Below are positions 35,445 to 43,190 of a stretch of DNA of 64,000 bases, piece after piece (the first letter of the stretch is position 1; each line of letters starts with the position of its first letter). The DNA lies in NCBI GenBank assembly GCA_963782475.1, contig CAWAJW010000003.1:372001-436000 (forward strand), in the 5' to 3' direction. Source of the DNA: CAVQBP01 sp963782475. Lineage in GTDB: Bacteria > Bacteroidota > Ignavibacteria > Ignavibacteriales > Ignavibacteriaceae. A model generated the notes under the pieces. It was not told where the DNA came from, ran no database searches, and saw only the letters and a program-made list of their open reading frames with translations. The position numbers and the translations under genes are program-made.

Positions 35445-35801
35445 ATGAAAACAAAAATTTTATTATCAGCTATATTATTTATTTTACTTATCTCAATTAA
35501 CTTCGCTCAGAAAAAAATCACTTCTAAAGATGCTGCAAATTATATTGACTCGACTGTAACCGTTGTTGATACCGTCAGCGGTGTTTACTTATCAAAAACC
35601 GGGTCTTACTTTATTAATATGGGAGGGGAATTTCCTGATAATACATTTAGTGCAGTCATCTTTAAATCCGATACTTCGAAATTTCATGATGTGAAGAGCT
35701 GGGAAGGGAAGGTGGTGGAAGTAACAGGAGAAGTTAAGGAATATAGGGGGAAGCCGGAGATTGTGGTGTTGGAGAGGAAGCAGGTGAAAGTAGCTGAATA
35801 A
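35445..35801 (+). CDS. small secreted OB-fold-like protein
   Basis: 118 residues: signal peptide (1-21, ending NFAQ) and a compact beta-rich domain (DAANYIDSTVTVVDTVSGVY, NTFSAVIFKSD, WEGKVVEVTGEVKEYRGKPE). The last motif is typical of bacterial OB-fold/tRNA_anti-like domains found in exported proteins of unknown function. AAAGGTAAAAGC precedes the ATG. A truncated paralogue lies at 38947-39103. It is a single gene; the role is unknown. Confidence 0.75.
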   Translation: MKTKILLSAILFILLISINFAQKKITSKDAANYIDSTVTVVDTVSGVYLSKTGSYFINMGGEFPDNTFSAVIFKSDTSKFHDVKSWEGKVVEVTGEVKEYRGKPEIVVLERKQVKVAE

Positions 35802-36274
35802 ATAAATCGTTAGCTATATTGTTATTTAGATTACTGATATAAAATAATCGAGATCATTAAATTTTCAGTAATAGAAACGACTCTTTCATCAATTGTTCAT
35901 ATAATGTTTAAGCAATCGTTTTTATTTGTAAGTTATAGAAGAAGAAGAAGACACGGTTTTACTCCATTTTTATTGTCAAATGTAAATATAACTTCCCCTT
36001 ATAGAAAATCTGAATTAAATTTTGTTTTTCCAATCTGGAATAACATGTAAATATTGGCATGAATTTTTAGGTAATAAAATAATAAATATTTGCTAAAATA
36101 CTCCGGAGATATATTCGAAACAAAAAACTGAAACAAACTAATTGCTATTGTCATGAAAAATAAAATTGAGTAATTTTAAATTAGTTAAATTTAATAGCCT
36201 TCTAAATTAAAAAAGGGGATATGTAACTTCTAAGATATTTATACCTGCATTTTTGAACTTTATTAAAATAATCT
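35802..36274. other. 473-bp intergenic region, nothing recognised
   Basis: AT-rich sequence upstream of the lipoprotein gene. I found no open frame, RNA gene or convincing hairpin; it presumably contains the promoter for 36275-38868. Confidence 0.5.
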
Positions 36275-38140
36275 ATGAACGGACTGCCAGAAAAAATAAT
36301 TCTATTTTTATCTCTTATTATTATAATCTCAATAATATCATGCGAAGATTTAACGTATAACCCTGAGGGAGAAAACTATGCAAGTGTTCCCACACCAACC
36401 ATCAATACGGATAGCATATTAATTAATATAGATAATATACAAAGCAATGATACATCTTTAATCACAGGTTATGTAGGATTTAAATATTCACTGAATGCGG
36501 ATAATAAACCAGTTAAGAGAGTTATTTTTTATATTGATACAACATTGATCGGCAACTCTTACGGAGGGGAAACATATTTAGATTCAAGAGAATTTCTTGA
36601 TGGCAGCCATAACCTTAATATGATAATTATTACCGGCTCAGGGACCGGCAGTCTGGGTGATAAAATGGGATATGAGGGATTTACGATAGCAAAATCTTTC
36701 CCAATATACATTGAGAACTCTCCTTCTCCTGCGCCGAGCATTGTTTCTGCTGAACCCGAAAAAGGTAAATTAAAGCTGATATGGGAAAAGTGCAAAATGA
36801 GGAGCTTCAAATATTATGAAGTTATAAAAGCAAACTTAAATGCTCTGGGGGATACGATTAACAATATGGATCAAAACTATTTTTATATTAATAATTTTGT
36901 AGGAGGAACAGAGAGCTTCAATATAAATGTAAAAACAGCGGCCGGCAAAACAGAGGGAACTGTTTTTGTTAAAACCGATTCAATACCTCAAATCAGTAGA
37001 ATTACCTCATTAAATGATTATTCAGTTAAAATTGAATGGGACAGCTGCAGGTATTATTCAAATGTCGGGTCATATTCATTACAGCGATTTTTTAATAATG
37101 ATCAGAATACATTGAAACAAATAGCCGAAATAGCGAATGAACAGGATAGAAGCTATATTGATGGGCCTCTTCCTTTCGGTGCAGAGATTGAATACTCTAT
37201 TTTGACCCATCCCATCGAAGGGTATTTTGATGTAGTAAGTAGAAGGAGAGCATTTTATATCGGTACCAGATGGGAATATTCAGCAAATATAATTTATTTG
37301 CCTTCCACAAATTCCTTATATGGATTCAGCAATAATATTATAACCAGGTTTGATAAGAATAATCTTTCCGAACTTGCTGTAACAAGCCAGTCAATCGGCA
37401 CATATGATATTGCTGTTGACGGTTCAGCAGGATATGCCTCGGATCCTTATGATGGTAATATAAGCGAGATCTGGGGACTTGATCCAGTAACCCTACAGAA
37501 AGGCAAGTCTTACTACACCGAAAATTTTATGGGATATAAATCCATCCCGATAAATATTTCTTATCTCAAACCGGATAAAATTATTTACCAGGGTTATACT
37601 GAAAAGTCACCGAACAATTTTTATTCTGATAAAATGGTGCTGTTAAATTTATTTACAGGCGACACTGCAACACTGGGGAGCGGCGGAATTGAATTCCCAA
37701 TCCCTATTCAACATTCAGATAACGGAAATTACATTGCAGTATATAAAGGAAGTAATCTTAACATATATAATGTAAGCAACAGCAGGTTTAATTTAAGTTA
37801 TTCAACTCCATCTTCCTTAGATGGAATAAGCGCATATTCTTTCTGCTTTGATCATACAAATGATAATTTTATTACTACCGAATACAAATCAATAAGGATA
37901 AGAAATTGTTCAAATGGATCAATCATCAAAGAATTTTCAGTAAAAGATCAGTTGACGGCACCGGTTGTTGATCCGGCTACAGGCTATCTGGGAGCTGTAG
38001 TCTCCAGTAAGAATCTTTACAGGATTTATGATCTGCAGACAGGAGAAGTTAAAAACGAGATATCAGTCATGGAAAATTCCTTTAAACTTCAAAATTCAAT
38101 ACTCTTTGCAAACGGATATTATTTAAAGATAGAATACTAA
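36275..38140 (+). CDS. large lipoprotein with FN3-like and beta-propeller-like parts
   Basis: 621 residues. The leader ends in a lipobox (SIISC, Cys23). An Ig-like domain (about 40-150) and two fibronectin-III-like domains (about 155-325; APSIVSAEPEKGKLKLIWEK, VGSYSLQRFFNNDQNTLKQI) follow. Then come about 290 residues of repeated beta blades (NSLYGFSNNIITRFDKNNL, TYDIAVDGSAGYASDP, DNGNYIAVYKGSNLNIYNV), as in YVTN/WD-like propellers. It is an envelope-exposed binding protein; the ligand is unknown. It is followed after 17 bp by an outer-membrane barrel gene, so the two probably form a unit. No T9SS domain is present. Confidence 0.8.
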   Translation: MNGLPEKIILFLSLIIIISIISCEDLTYNPEGENYASVPTPTINTDSILINIDNIQSNDTSLITGYVGFKYSLNADNKPVKRVIFYIDTTLIGNSYGGETYLDSREFLDGSHNLNMIIITGSGTGSLGDKMGYEGFTIAKSFPIYIENSPSPAPSIVSAEPEKGKLKLIWEKCKMRSFKYYEVIKANLNALGDTINNMDQNYFYINNFVGGTESFNINVKTAAGKTEGTVFVKTDSIPQISRITSLNDYSVKIEWDSCRYYSNVGSYSLQRFFNNDQNTLKQIAEIANEQDRSYIDGPLPFGAEIEYSILTHPIEGYFDVVSRRRAFYIGTRWEYSANIIYLPSTNSLYGFSNNIITRFDKNNLSELAVTSQSIGTYDIAVDGSAGYASDPYDGNISEIWGLDPVTLQKGKSYYTENFMGYKSIPINISYLKPDKIIYQGYTEKSPNNFYSDKMVLLNLFTGDTATLGSGGIEFPIPIQHSDNGNYIAVYKGSNLNIYNVSNSRFNLSYSTPSSLDGISAYSFCFDHTNDNFITTEYKSIRIRNCSNGSIIKEFSVKDQLTAPVVDPATGYLGAVVSSKNLYRIYDLQTGEVKNEISVMENSFKLQNSILFANGYYLKIEY

Positions 38141-38157
38141 AATATAAGAAAAGCATT

Positions 38158-38868
38158 ATGCTGAATGAAAAAATAATAAAATATGTTATTACAGTCCTTT
38201 TACTGATTTTCTTTATTCAACACGCAGCACACACCCAAACTATATCAATAAGGATTAACAGCGGGATTAATTTTTTTAACATGAAAGATCTAAAGGAATA
38301 TCAGGGGATGATGAATGTAAATTGGTTTGGAACCAAAGCAGTAAAGAGCTTTCCACCTTATTTTAATTACCAGCTGCAGACGACTTTACATTTCTCACAG
38401 CATATTGAAGGAGGTATTTATACAGATTATACATCCACAGGTGGAAGACTGGATTATAAAGATTATTCGGGAGAAATACGATATGACCAGGTAGTTTCCA
38501 GGTTTTCCATCGGTGCTCTTTTTGAATATAAGATATTTAAGGTTGACATATTTTCAATTGACCTAAGCAGCAAACTTTCGTATCAAACTTCGAAATTAAA
38601 GCTTGAAAGTTTATTACAGCTACAAGGAGACGAGCAATCCAGAACAAGTGAATACACTTCGGATGGAATAGGAATTGAACCCGGTGCTGCAGCAGGATAT
38701 TCCTATTCATTTTTCCTGATAAGGCTTGAGGCCAGTTACCAGCTTTCATTTTCCGGGGCTTACACTTCGGGGGGGCATAAGTTGAATAATGTCAGCGAGA
38801 CTTTAGGAGATATCAGCCCGGAATGGAATTGCTTTAAGCTGGCGATTACAGTTGGAGTAACAATATAG
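38158..38868 (+). CDS. outer membrane beta-barrel protein
   Basis: 236 residues with a signal peptide (1-27, ending AHTQ) and alternating hydrophobic strands with aromatic girdles (SIRINSGINFFNM, YQLQTTLHFSQHIEGGIYTD, FSIDLSSKLSYQTSKLKLES, LIRLEASYQLSFSG), ending in VTVGVTI-like beta sequence. It resembles the OmpA/PorT-type small barrels of this phylum. It is co-oriented with the lipoprotein gene 17 bp upstream; a paired envelope function is likely but unknown. Confidence 0.78.
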   Translation: MLNEKIIKYVITVLLLIFFIQHAAHTQTISIRINSGINFFNMKDLKEYQGMMNVNWFGTKAVKSFPPYFNYQLQTTLHFSQHIEGGIYTDYTSTGGRLDYKDYSGEIRYDQVVSRFSIGALFEYKIFKVDIFSIDLSSKLSYQTSKLKLESLLQLQGDEQSRTSEYTSDGIGIEPGAAAGYSYSFFLIRLEASYQLSFSGAYTSGGHKLNNVSETLGDISPEWNCFKLAITVGVTI

Positions 38869-38946
38869 ACTTGATGGATTTAAAACCGTTTCATCTAATG
38901 TATATTAAAATGATGTTCTTTCTTTTGCAATTCCAGGAGGTGAAAA

Positions 38947-39103
38947 ATGAAAACTAAAATCTTGTTATCAGCTTCAGTATTATTTTTACTCATCTCAACT
39001 AACTTCGCCAAGCAAAAATATCTCAGTTGAAGATGCCGCAAATTATATCGACACAACTGTAACTGTTTTCGACACAGTCAATGGTGTTTACTCATCAAAA
39101 ACC
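38947..39103 (+). pseudogene. truncated, frameshifted paralogue of the OB-fold-like gene
   Basis: A strong AGGAGG ribosome site precedes an ATG, and the frame MKTKILLSASVLFLLIS matches the leader of the gene at 35445. It shifts near 39026, and the other frame continues DAANYIDTTVTVFDTVNGVY then SSKT, again matching that gene. Similarity stops at 39103, 12 bp from the 3' end of tRNA-Val, so the C-terminal 70 residues are missing. The abrupt end at a tRNA suggests a past recombination or integration event. Confidence 0.8.
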
Positions 39104-39114
39104 GAAATGATTTG

Positions 39115-39188
39115 TGGGCTCTATAGGATTTGAACCTATGGTCTTCCGCATGTGAAACGGACGCTCTAACCAGCTGAGCTAAGAGCCC
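39115..39188 (-). tRNA. tRNA-Val (anticodon CAC)
   Basis: On the minus strand a 74-nt cloverleaf is complete: acceptor GGGCTCT pairs with AGAGCCC plus discriminator A. The D-arm has GCTC/GAGC. The anticodon stem TCCGT/GCGGA has loop TTCACAT, giving anticodon CAC, and the T-arm ATAGG/CCTAT has loop TTCAAAT. No CCA is encoded. Confidence 0.95.
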
Positions 39189-39335
39189 TAAGCAAAATAT
39201 AATCTCAAAATAAAAAATAAGCAATTTAAAAAATTGAAATTTTAATATGATGTGCTTATATTTGAGTCCCTTCAATTGACATTCCTTTTTTGCCAAAGAT
39301 AGGGATATTAATTAGAAGACTTCTTTGAACAAGAG

Positions 39336-39371
39336 TACCCGCTTTCTACTTTGTGAAGCGGGTATTTTTTT
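39336..39371 (+). terminator. rho-independent terminator
   Basis: TACCCGCTT and AAGCGGGTA form a perfect 9-bp stem with an 11-nt loop, followed by seven T. It is oriented on the plus strand, yet no plus-strand gene ends nearby except the truncated paralogue 230 bp upstream. It may end an unseen short RNA; TTGACA at about 39276 could be its promoter. Confidence 0.75.
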
Positions 39372-39842
39372 GTGCTGATGATTTAGCGAAAATTACAACT
39401 CTATTAAGCAGTATGAAAGTAACAATTTATTTTTTACTAAAAAAAACATTATTATTCATCTAAGACGTAATTCCCGGGACCAGCAGCACAGAATTATTGT
39501 GCAGATCCTTGGTTGGGGACTATCTTTTTGACATGAACTAAAAACCAATTAAAAATTTTTCTTCCGAAGAATATCATGATTTGCGTACTAATTACATTCT
39601 GAAGGAATGTTTATATTAATGATACAGTTTTCTTTTTTTTTATGATTATTTGAGGGGCTTAGAAGTTTTATAAGCAATAGTTAATTGTCCATCAGTAAGA
39701 AGATTCTAAAACGGATTTTGTTTTGATATTTATAGGATAACAGGGATTGGACTCTAAGCCTAAAAAAATAATAAATCATAAATTAAATTAATATAAAGCT
39801 AAAATCGATTTAAAGAAATTTTCCAACAGTTAAATTGTAATT
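39372..39842. other. 471-bp intergenic region, nothing recognised
   Basis: Between the terminator and the cytidylyltransferase-kinase fusion gene. I see no coding frame with a start, no RNA gene and no strong repeat. Confidence 0.5.
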
Positions 39843-40991
39843 ATGGAAGAAAATAAAAAAGTTTTTGTAACCGGCTGCTTTGATATGCTCCATAGCGGGC
39901 ATGTAGCTTTTCTTAATGAAGCAGCACAATTTGGTAATGTTTATGTAGGGTTAGGTTCAGATGAAACAGTGTTTAACTTAAAAGGACGCTATCCTGTTAA
40001 TAACCAGGATGAAAGAAAATATATGATTGATGCCTTAAGGTGTGTTAAAGAGTCTTATATTAATTCCGGCAGCGGAATTATGGACTTTCTTAAGGAGATT
40101 GAGATCATTAGACCTAATATTTTTATTGTTAATGAAGACGGCAATACCCAGGCAAAAGAAGAATTATGTAAAAAGCTCGGGATTGAATATATAATATTAA
40201 AGAGAATTCCTCACGGAAATATGCCTGCACGATCAACAACTTCGCTTAGAGAGGAGTGCTCTATTCCTTATAGAATTGACCTTGCAGGCGGATGGCTTGA
40301 TCAGCCGTTTGTTGGGAAATATTCCGGCGGGTCGGTTTTAACAGCTTCAATTGAACCTACCATTGAGTTTAACGAAAGAAGCGGTATGGCATCAAGTACA
40401 AGAAGAAAGGCGATTGAACTTTGGCAGACCGATGTTCCTTTCGGCAATAGGGAGAAACTTGCTAAAATGCTTTTTAGTTATGAAAATCCCCCTGGGACTA
40501 ATGTTATTGCAGGTTCACAGGATGCGATAGGTATTGTTATGCCTGGTTTAAATAAATTAATATATAACGGGAGCTATTGGCCTAATAAGATTATTTCATT
40601 ACATGACGAAACTATATTATCTTGGTTGGAACAGCATCTTTATTTAATTTCTCTTGGACCGCGGGAAGAAAATTATGATGTACTTTCTTTATCTAATATA
40701 AATAGTGAAAATGTGAGAGCTCTTAAAGAAGCGGCAGAATGCTGCTGGGATTCAATTTTAAAGTGTGACATTGAAAAATTTGGTTTATATTTTAAAAAGT
40801 CTTTTGAAGCTCAGGTCGAAATTTTCCCGAATATGGCGGCTGAGGGAATTTACAAGGTAATTGACAAATACAAAAATTTAACTCATGGCTGGAAATTATC
40901 CGGAGCAGGAGGCGGAGGCTATATAATTTTTGTTGCGGATAGAGAAATCCCCGGTTCAATTCAGATAAAGATTAGGAGAAAATACCAGTAG
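39843..40991 (+). CDS. cytidylyltransferase-GHMP kinase fusion protein
   Basis: 382 residues in two domains. Residues 1-135 form a nucleotidyltransferase: VFVTGCFDMLHSGHVAFLNE holds the HxGH motif and ARSTTSLREE matches the STT/R end motif, so transfer of a nucleotide to a phosphorylated small molecule is expected. Residues 140-380 resemble a GHMP kinase: PYRIDLAGGWLDQPFVG (motif 1), a serine-rich region GMASSTRRKAIELW where the Gly-rich ATP loop should be, and KLSGAGGGGYIIFVAD (motif 3). The combination could phosphorylate then activate a sugar, as in fucose or heptose salvage. The divergent ATP loop leaves kinase activity in doubt. It precedes an SGNH-TPR gene by 69 bp on the same strand. 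Confidence 0.82.
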   Translation: MEENKKVFVTGCFDMLHSGHVAFLNEAAQFGNVYVGLGSDETVFNLKGRYPVNNQDERKYMIDALRCVKESYINSGSGIMDFLKEIEIIRPNIFIVNEDGNTQAKEELCKKLGIEYIILKRIPHGNMPARSTTSLREECSIPYRIDLAGGWLDQPFVGKYSGGSVLTASIEPTIEFNERSGMASSTRRKAIELWQTDVPFGNREKLAKMLFSYENPPGTNVIAGSQDAIGIVMPGLNKLIYNGSYWPNKIISLHDETILSWLEQHLYLISLGPREENYDVLSLSNINSENVRALKEAAECCWDSILKCDIEKFGLYFKKSFEAQVEIFPNMAAEGIYKVIDKYKNLTHGWKLSGAGGGGYIIFVADREIPGSIQIKIRRKYQ

Positions 40992-41060
40992 TTTTTATTT
41001 TATATTATTAAAGATAAATTAAATAATAGCTTTATTTCTTCTATTATGAATGAGGCGTAG

Positions 41061-43001
41061 TTGAAGATCCCAAAAGATAAAAAGAAGCAGATTTTAGCTG
41101 ATAAAAATATTCTTTCCTTAAATGAACTATCCAAAAAATATAATATCCCGAGATCCGAAGTAAAAAACATAATTAGATCTGCAGATAAAAAGTTTCCTAA
41201 ATGGTTTTATGGAATCCTGGTTTTAATTCCGTTTGTTCTTTTAATATTACTTGAGATATCACTGAGAATTTTCAATTATGGTTATAATACTCATCAATGG
41301 GTCGATGCAGGAGATGGTAAACTTGTTATTAACCCTGAAATCGGAAAAAGATATTTTAATAATATAAATTTTGTTCCCAAAACTATTGAAGATGTCTTTG
41401 ACCAGGTAAAAAAAGAAAATACTTTCAGAGTTTTTGTTTTAGGCGGCAGCAGTGCCGAAGGTTATCCCTATACACCTCTTGGTTCCTTTTCGCGTTATAT
41501 TAGGAAGAGACTGGAATTAGTATATCCCGACACGCATATAGAAGTAGTTAATGTAAGTATGACAGCTGTAAATTCATATACAATATTAGATTTAATTCCC
41601 GGGGTCCTCGAACAAAAACCGGATTTAATATTAATCTACGCCGGGCATAATGAATTTTATGGTGCTTTAGGTGTAGGTTCAATGGAAACAGTAGGTTCAT
41701 CCCGTGTTTTGGCTAAATTGTTATTATATCTGGATGATTTTAAAATAACCCAGCTGGTTCGTAATTCCATACACTGGATTTCATCGCTCTTTTCCTCTGC
41801 CGATGAGGAAAAGTCTTCCGGTACATTAATGTCCAGAATGGCAAAGAACAAGTATATTCTTCTGAACTCTGATAAATTTAAATCAGGTCTTGAACAGTTC
41901 TCCGAAAATCTTAGTCAAATATTGACCTTAATTAAGGACAAAGGTGTACCTGTAATATTGGGCAGGTTAGTGAGCAATTTAAAAGATCAAAAACCTTTTA
42001 TCTCAATTAATACTCCGGGTTATGGCACCGCAGAACAGATATATAAAGAAGCTCAGGCAGAATTGAATAATAATAATAATGCCGCAGCAGATTCATTATT
42101 TAAACTTGCAAAAGATCTTGATGCATTACGTTTTAGAGCACCCGAGAAGATGAATGATATTATAGATAAGCTGGGTAAGGAATTTAATGCAGGTATTGCC
42201 CCGATTGATTCTTTGTTCGATTCTAAAAGTCCCGATAAAATAGTGGGGAGCAACTTAATAGTAGATCACCTTCATCCCAATATAAAAGGATATCAGCTGA
42301 TGGGGGAGGCTTTCTATGATGTCATGGAAAAATCGGGGGATCTCCCCAAATACGAGAAGCCAAAAATTCCTTTTGAGGTGCAGGACAGTATTACAAGAGC
42401 GGATTTTATCTTCTCAAAACTTGATTCGGCAATTGGAAATGATATAGTATATACTTTAAAGAATAGCTGGCCTTTTGTTGAAAATAGTAAAAATAGTTTT
42501 ACAAAAGACACCTTTATCAGGGGAGATTTTATAGATTCAATTGCGGCAGAATTTATGGATAATGAAATTACATGGGCGGATGCCCACCTTAAAGCTGCGA
42601 CTAAATATCTTAGGAATGATGATATAAAAGATTATCTGAAGCATATGAATATAATAATATATCAATACCCCGGGTTAAAAGATTTAAGAACCGCAATTAA
42701 ATATTTTTATGAAAAAAAAATGTTAAACCCTGCTGATTACACAGTAAAGAGAATCGGGCTGATTGCTTTATACAATAAAAATTATAACGATGCGATTAAT
42801 AATTTGACTGAAAGTTATAAATCAAATCCCCAAGATGCTCAGGTACTATTTGGTCTTGCAGAAAGTTATTTCGGGGTAAAGGACTTTATCAATGCAAAAA
42901 GTTTTATTATTAAATGTATGAATGTAAAACCTGAGTATCCTCAAGCAAATAATCTAAAAGTTCAAATTATAGAGTCTGAAAAAAAGCAGCTCAAGAAATA
43001 A
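41061..43001 (+). CDS. membrane-anchored SGNH/GDSL hydrolase with C-terminal TPR
   Basis: 646 residues from a TTG start with GAGGCG upstream. An N-terminal 40-residue segment resembles a small helix-turn-helix (SLNELSKKYNIPRSEVKNII). One membrane helix (about 48-70) follows, then an SGNH hydrolase domain: FVLGGSSAEGYPY carries the Ser, YAGHNEFYGALG the Asn block, and VDHLHPNIKGYQL the DxxH pair. The last 150 residues carry tetratricopeptide-like helices (YNDAINNLTESYKSNPQDAQ, FGLAESYFGVKDFINAKSF). Proteins of this type often act on acylated glycans or lipids at the envelope. The substrate is unknown. It is probably co-transcribed with the fusion gene upstream. Confidence 0.85.
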   Translation: MKIPKDKKKQILADKNILSLNELSKKYNIPRSEVKNIIRSADKKFPKWFYGILVLIPFVLLILLEISLRIFNYGYNTHQWVDAGDGKLVINPEIGKRYFNNINFVPKTIEDVFDQVKKENTFRVFVLGGSSAEGYPYTPLGSFSRYIRKRLELVYPDTHIEVVNVSMTAVNSYTILDLIPGVLEQKPDLILIYAGHNEFYGALGVGSMETVGSSRVLAKLLLYLDDFKITQLVRNSIHWISSLFSSADEEKSSGTLMSRMAKNKYILLNSDKFKSGLEQFSENLSQILTLIKDKGVPVILGRLVSNLKDQKPFISINTPGYGTAEQIYKEAQAELNNNNNAAADSLFKLAKDLDALRFRAPEKMNDIIDKLGKEFNAGIAPIDSLFDSKSPDKIVGSNLIVDHLHPNIKGYQLMGEAFYDVMEKSGDLPKYEKPKIPFEVQDSITRADFIFSKLDSAIGNDIVYTLKNSWPFVENSKNSFTKDTFIRGDFIDSIAAEFMDNEITWADAHLKAATKYLRNDDIKDYLKHMNIIIYQYPGLKDLRTAIKYFYEKKMLNPADYTVKRIGLIALYNKNYNDAINNLTESYKSNPQDAQVLFGLAESYFGVKDFINAKSFIIKCMNVKPEYPQANNLKVQIIESEKKQLKK

Positions 43002-43190
43002 CTTCTAATTATTCCACTGAGGTTTTATATTTTAATCAGCTGCGGGCGTATTTATTTTTTGGAGATAAGGATTAATACGAAGTGATTTTTTAAGAAGAAT
43101 AGTGGGAGAAACCAAATTATAATTTTTATCCAGTTAATAAAAAAGATTCATTTACAGAAGAAGAACTATCGAGAGGATGAAGTTATTAGA

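Noticed and set aside
39078..39296. 72-codon open frame containing GLLAQLVRASVSHAED
   Set aside because: It is the translation of the tRNA-Val gene and its flank, a well-known artefact pattern.
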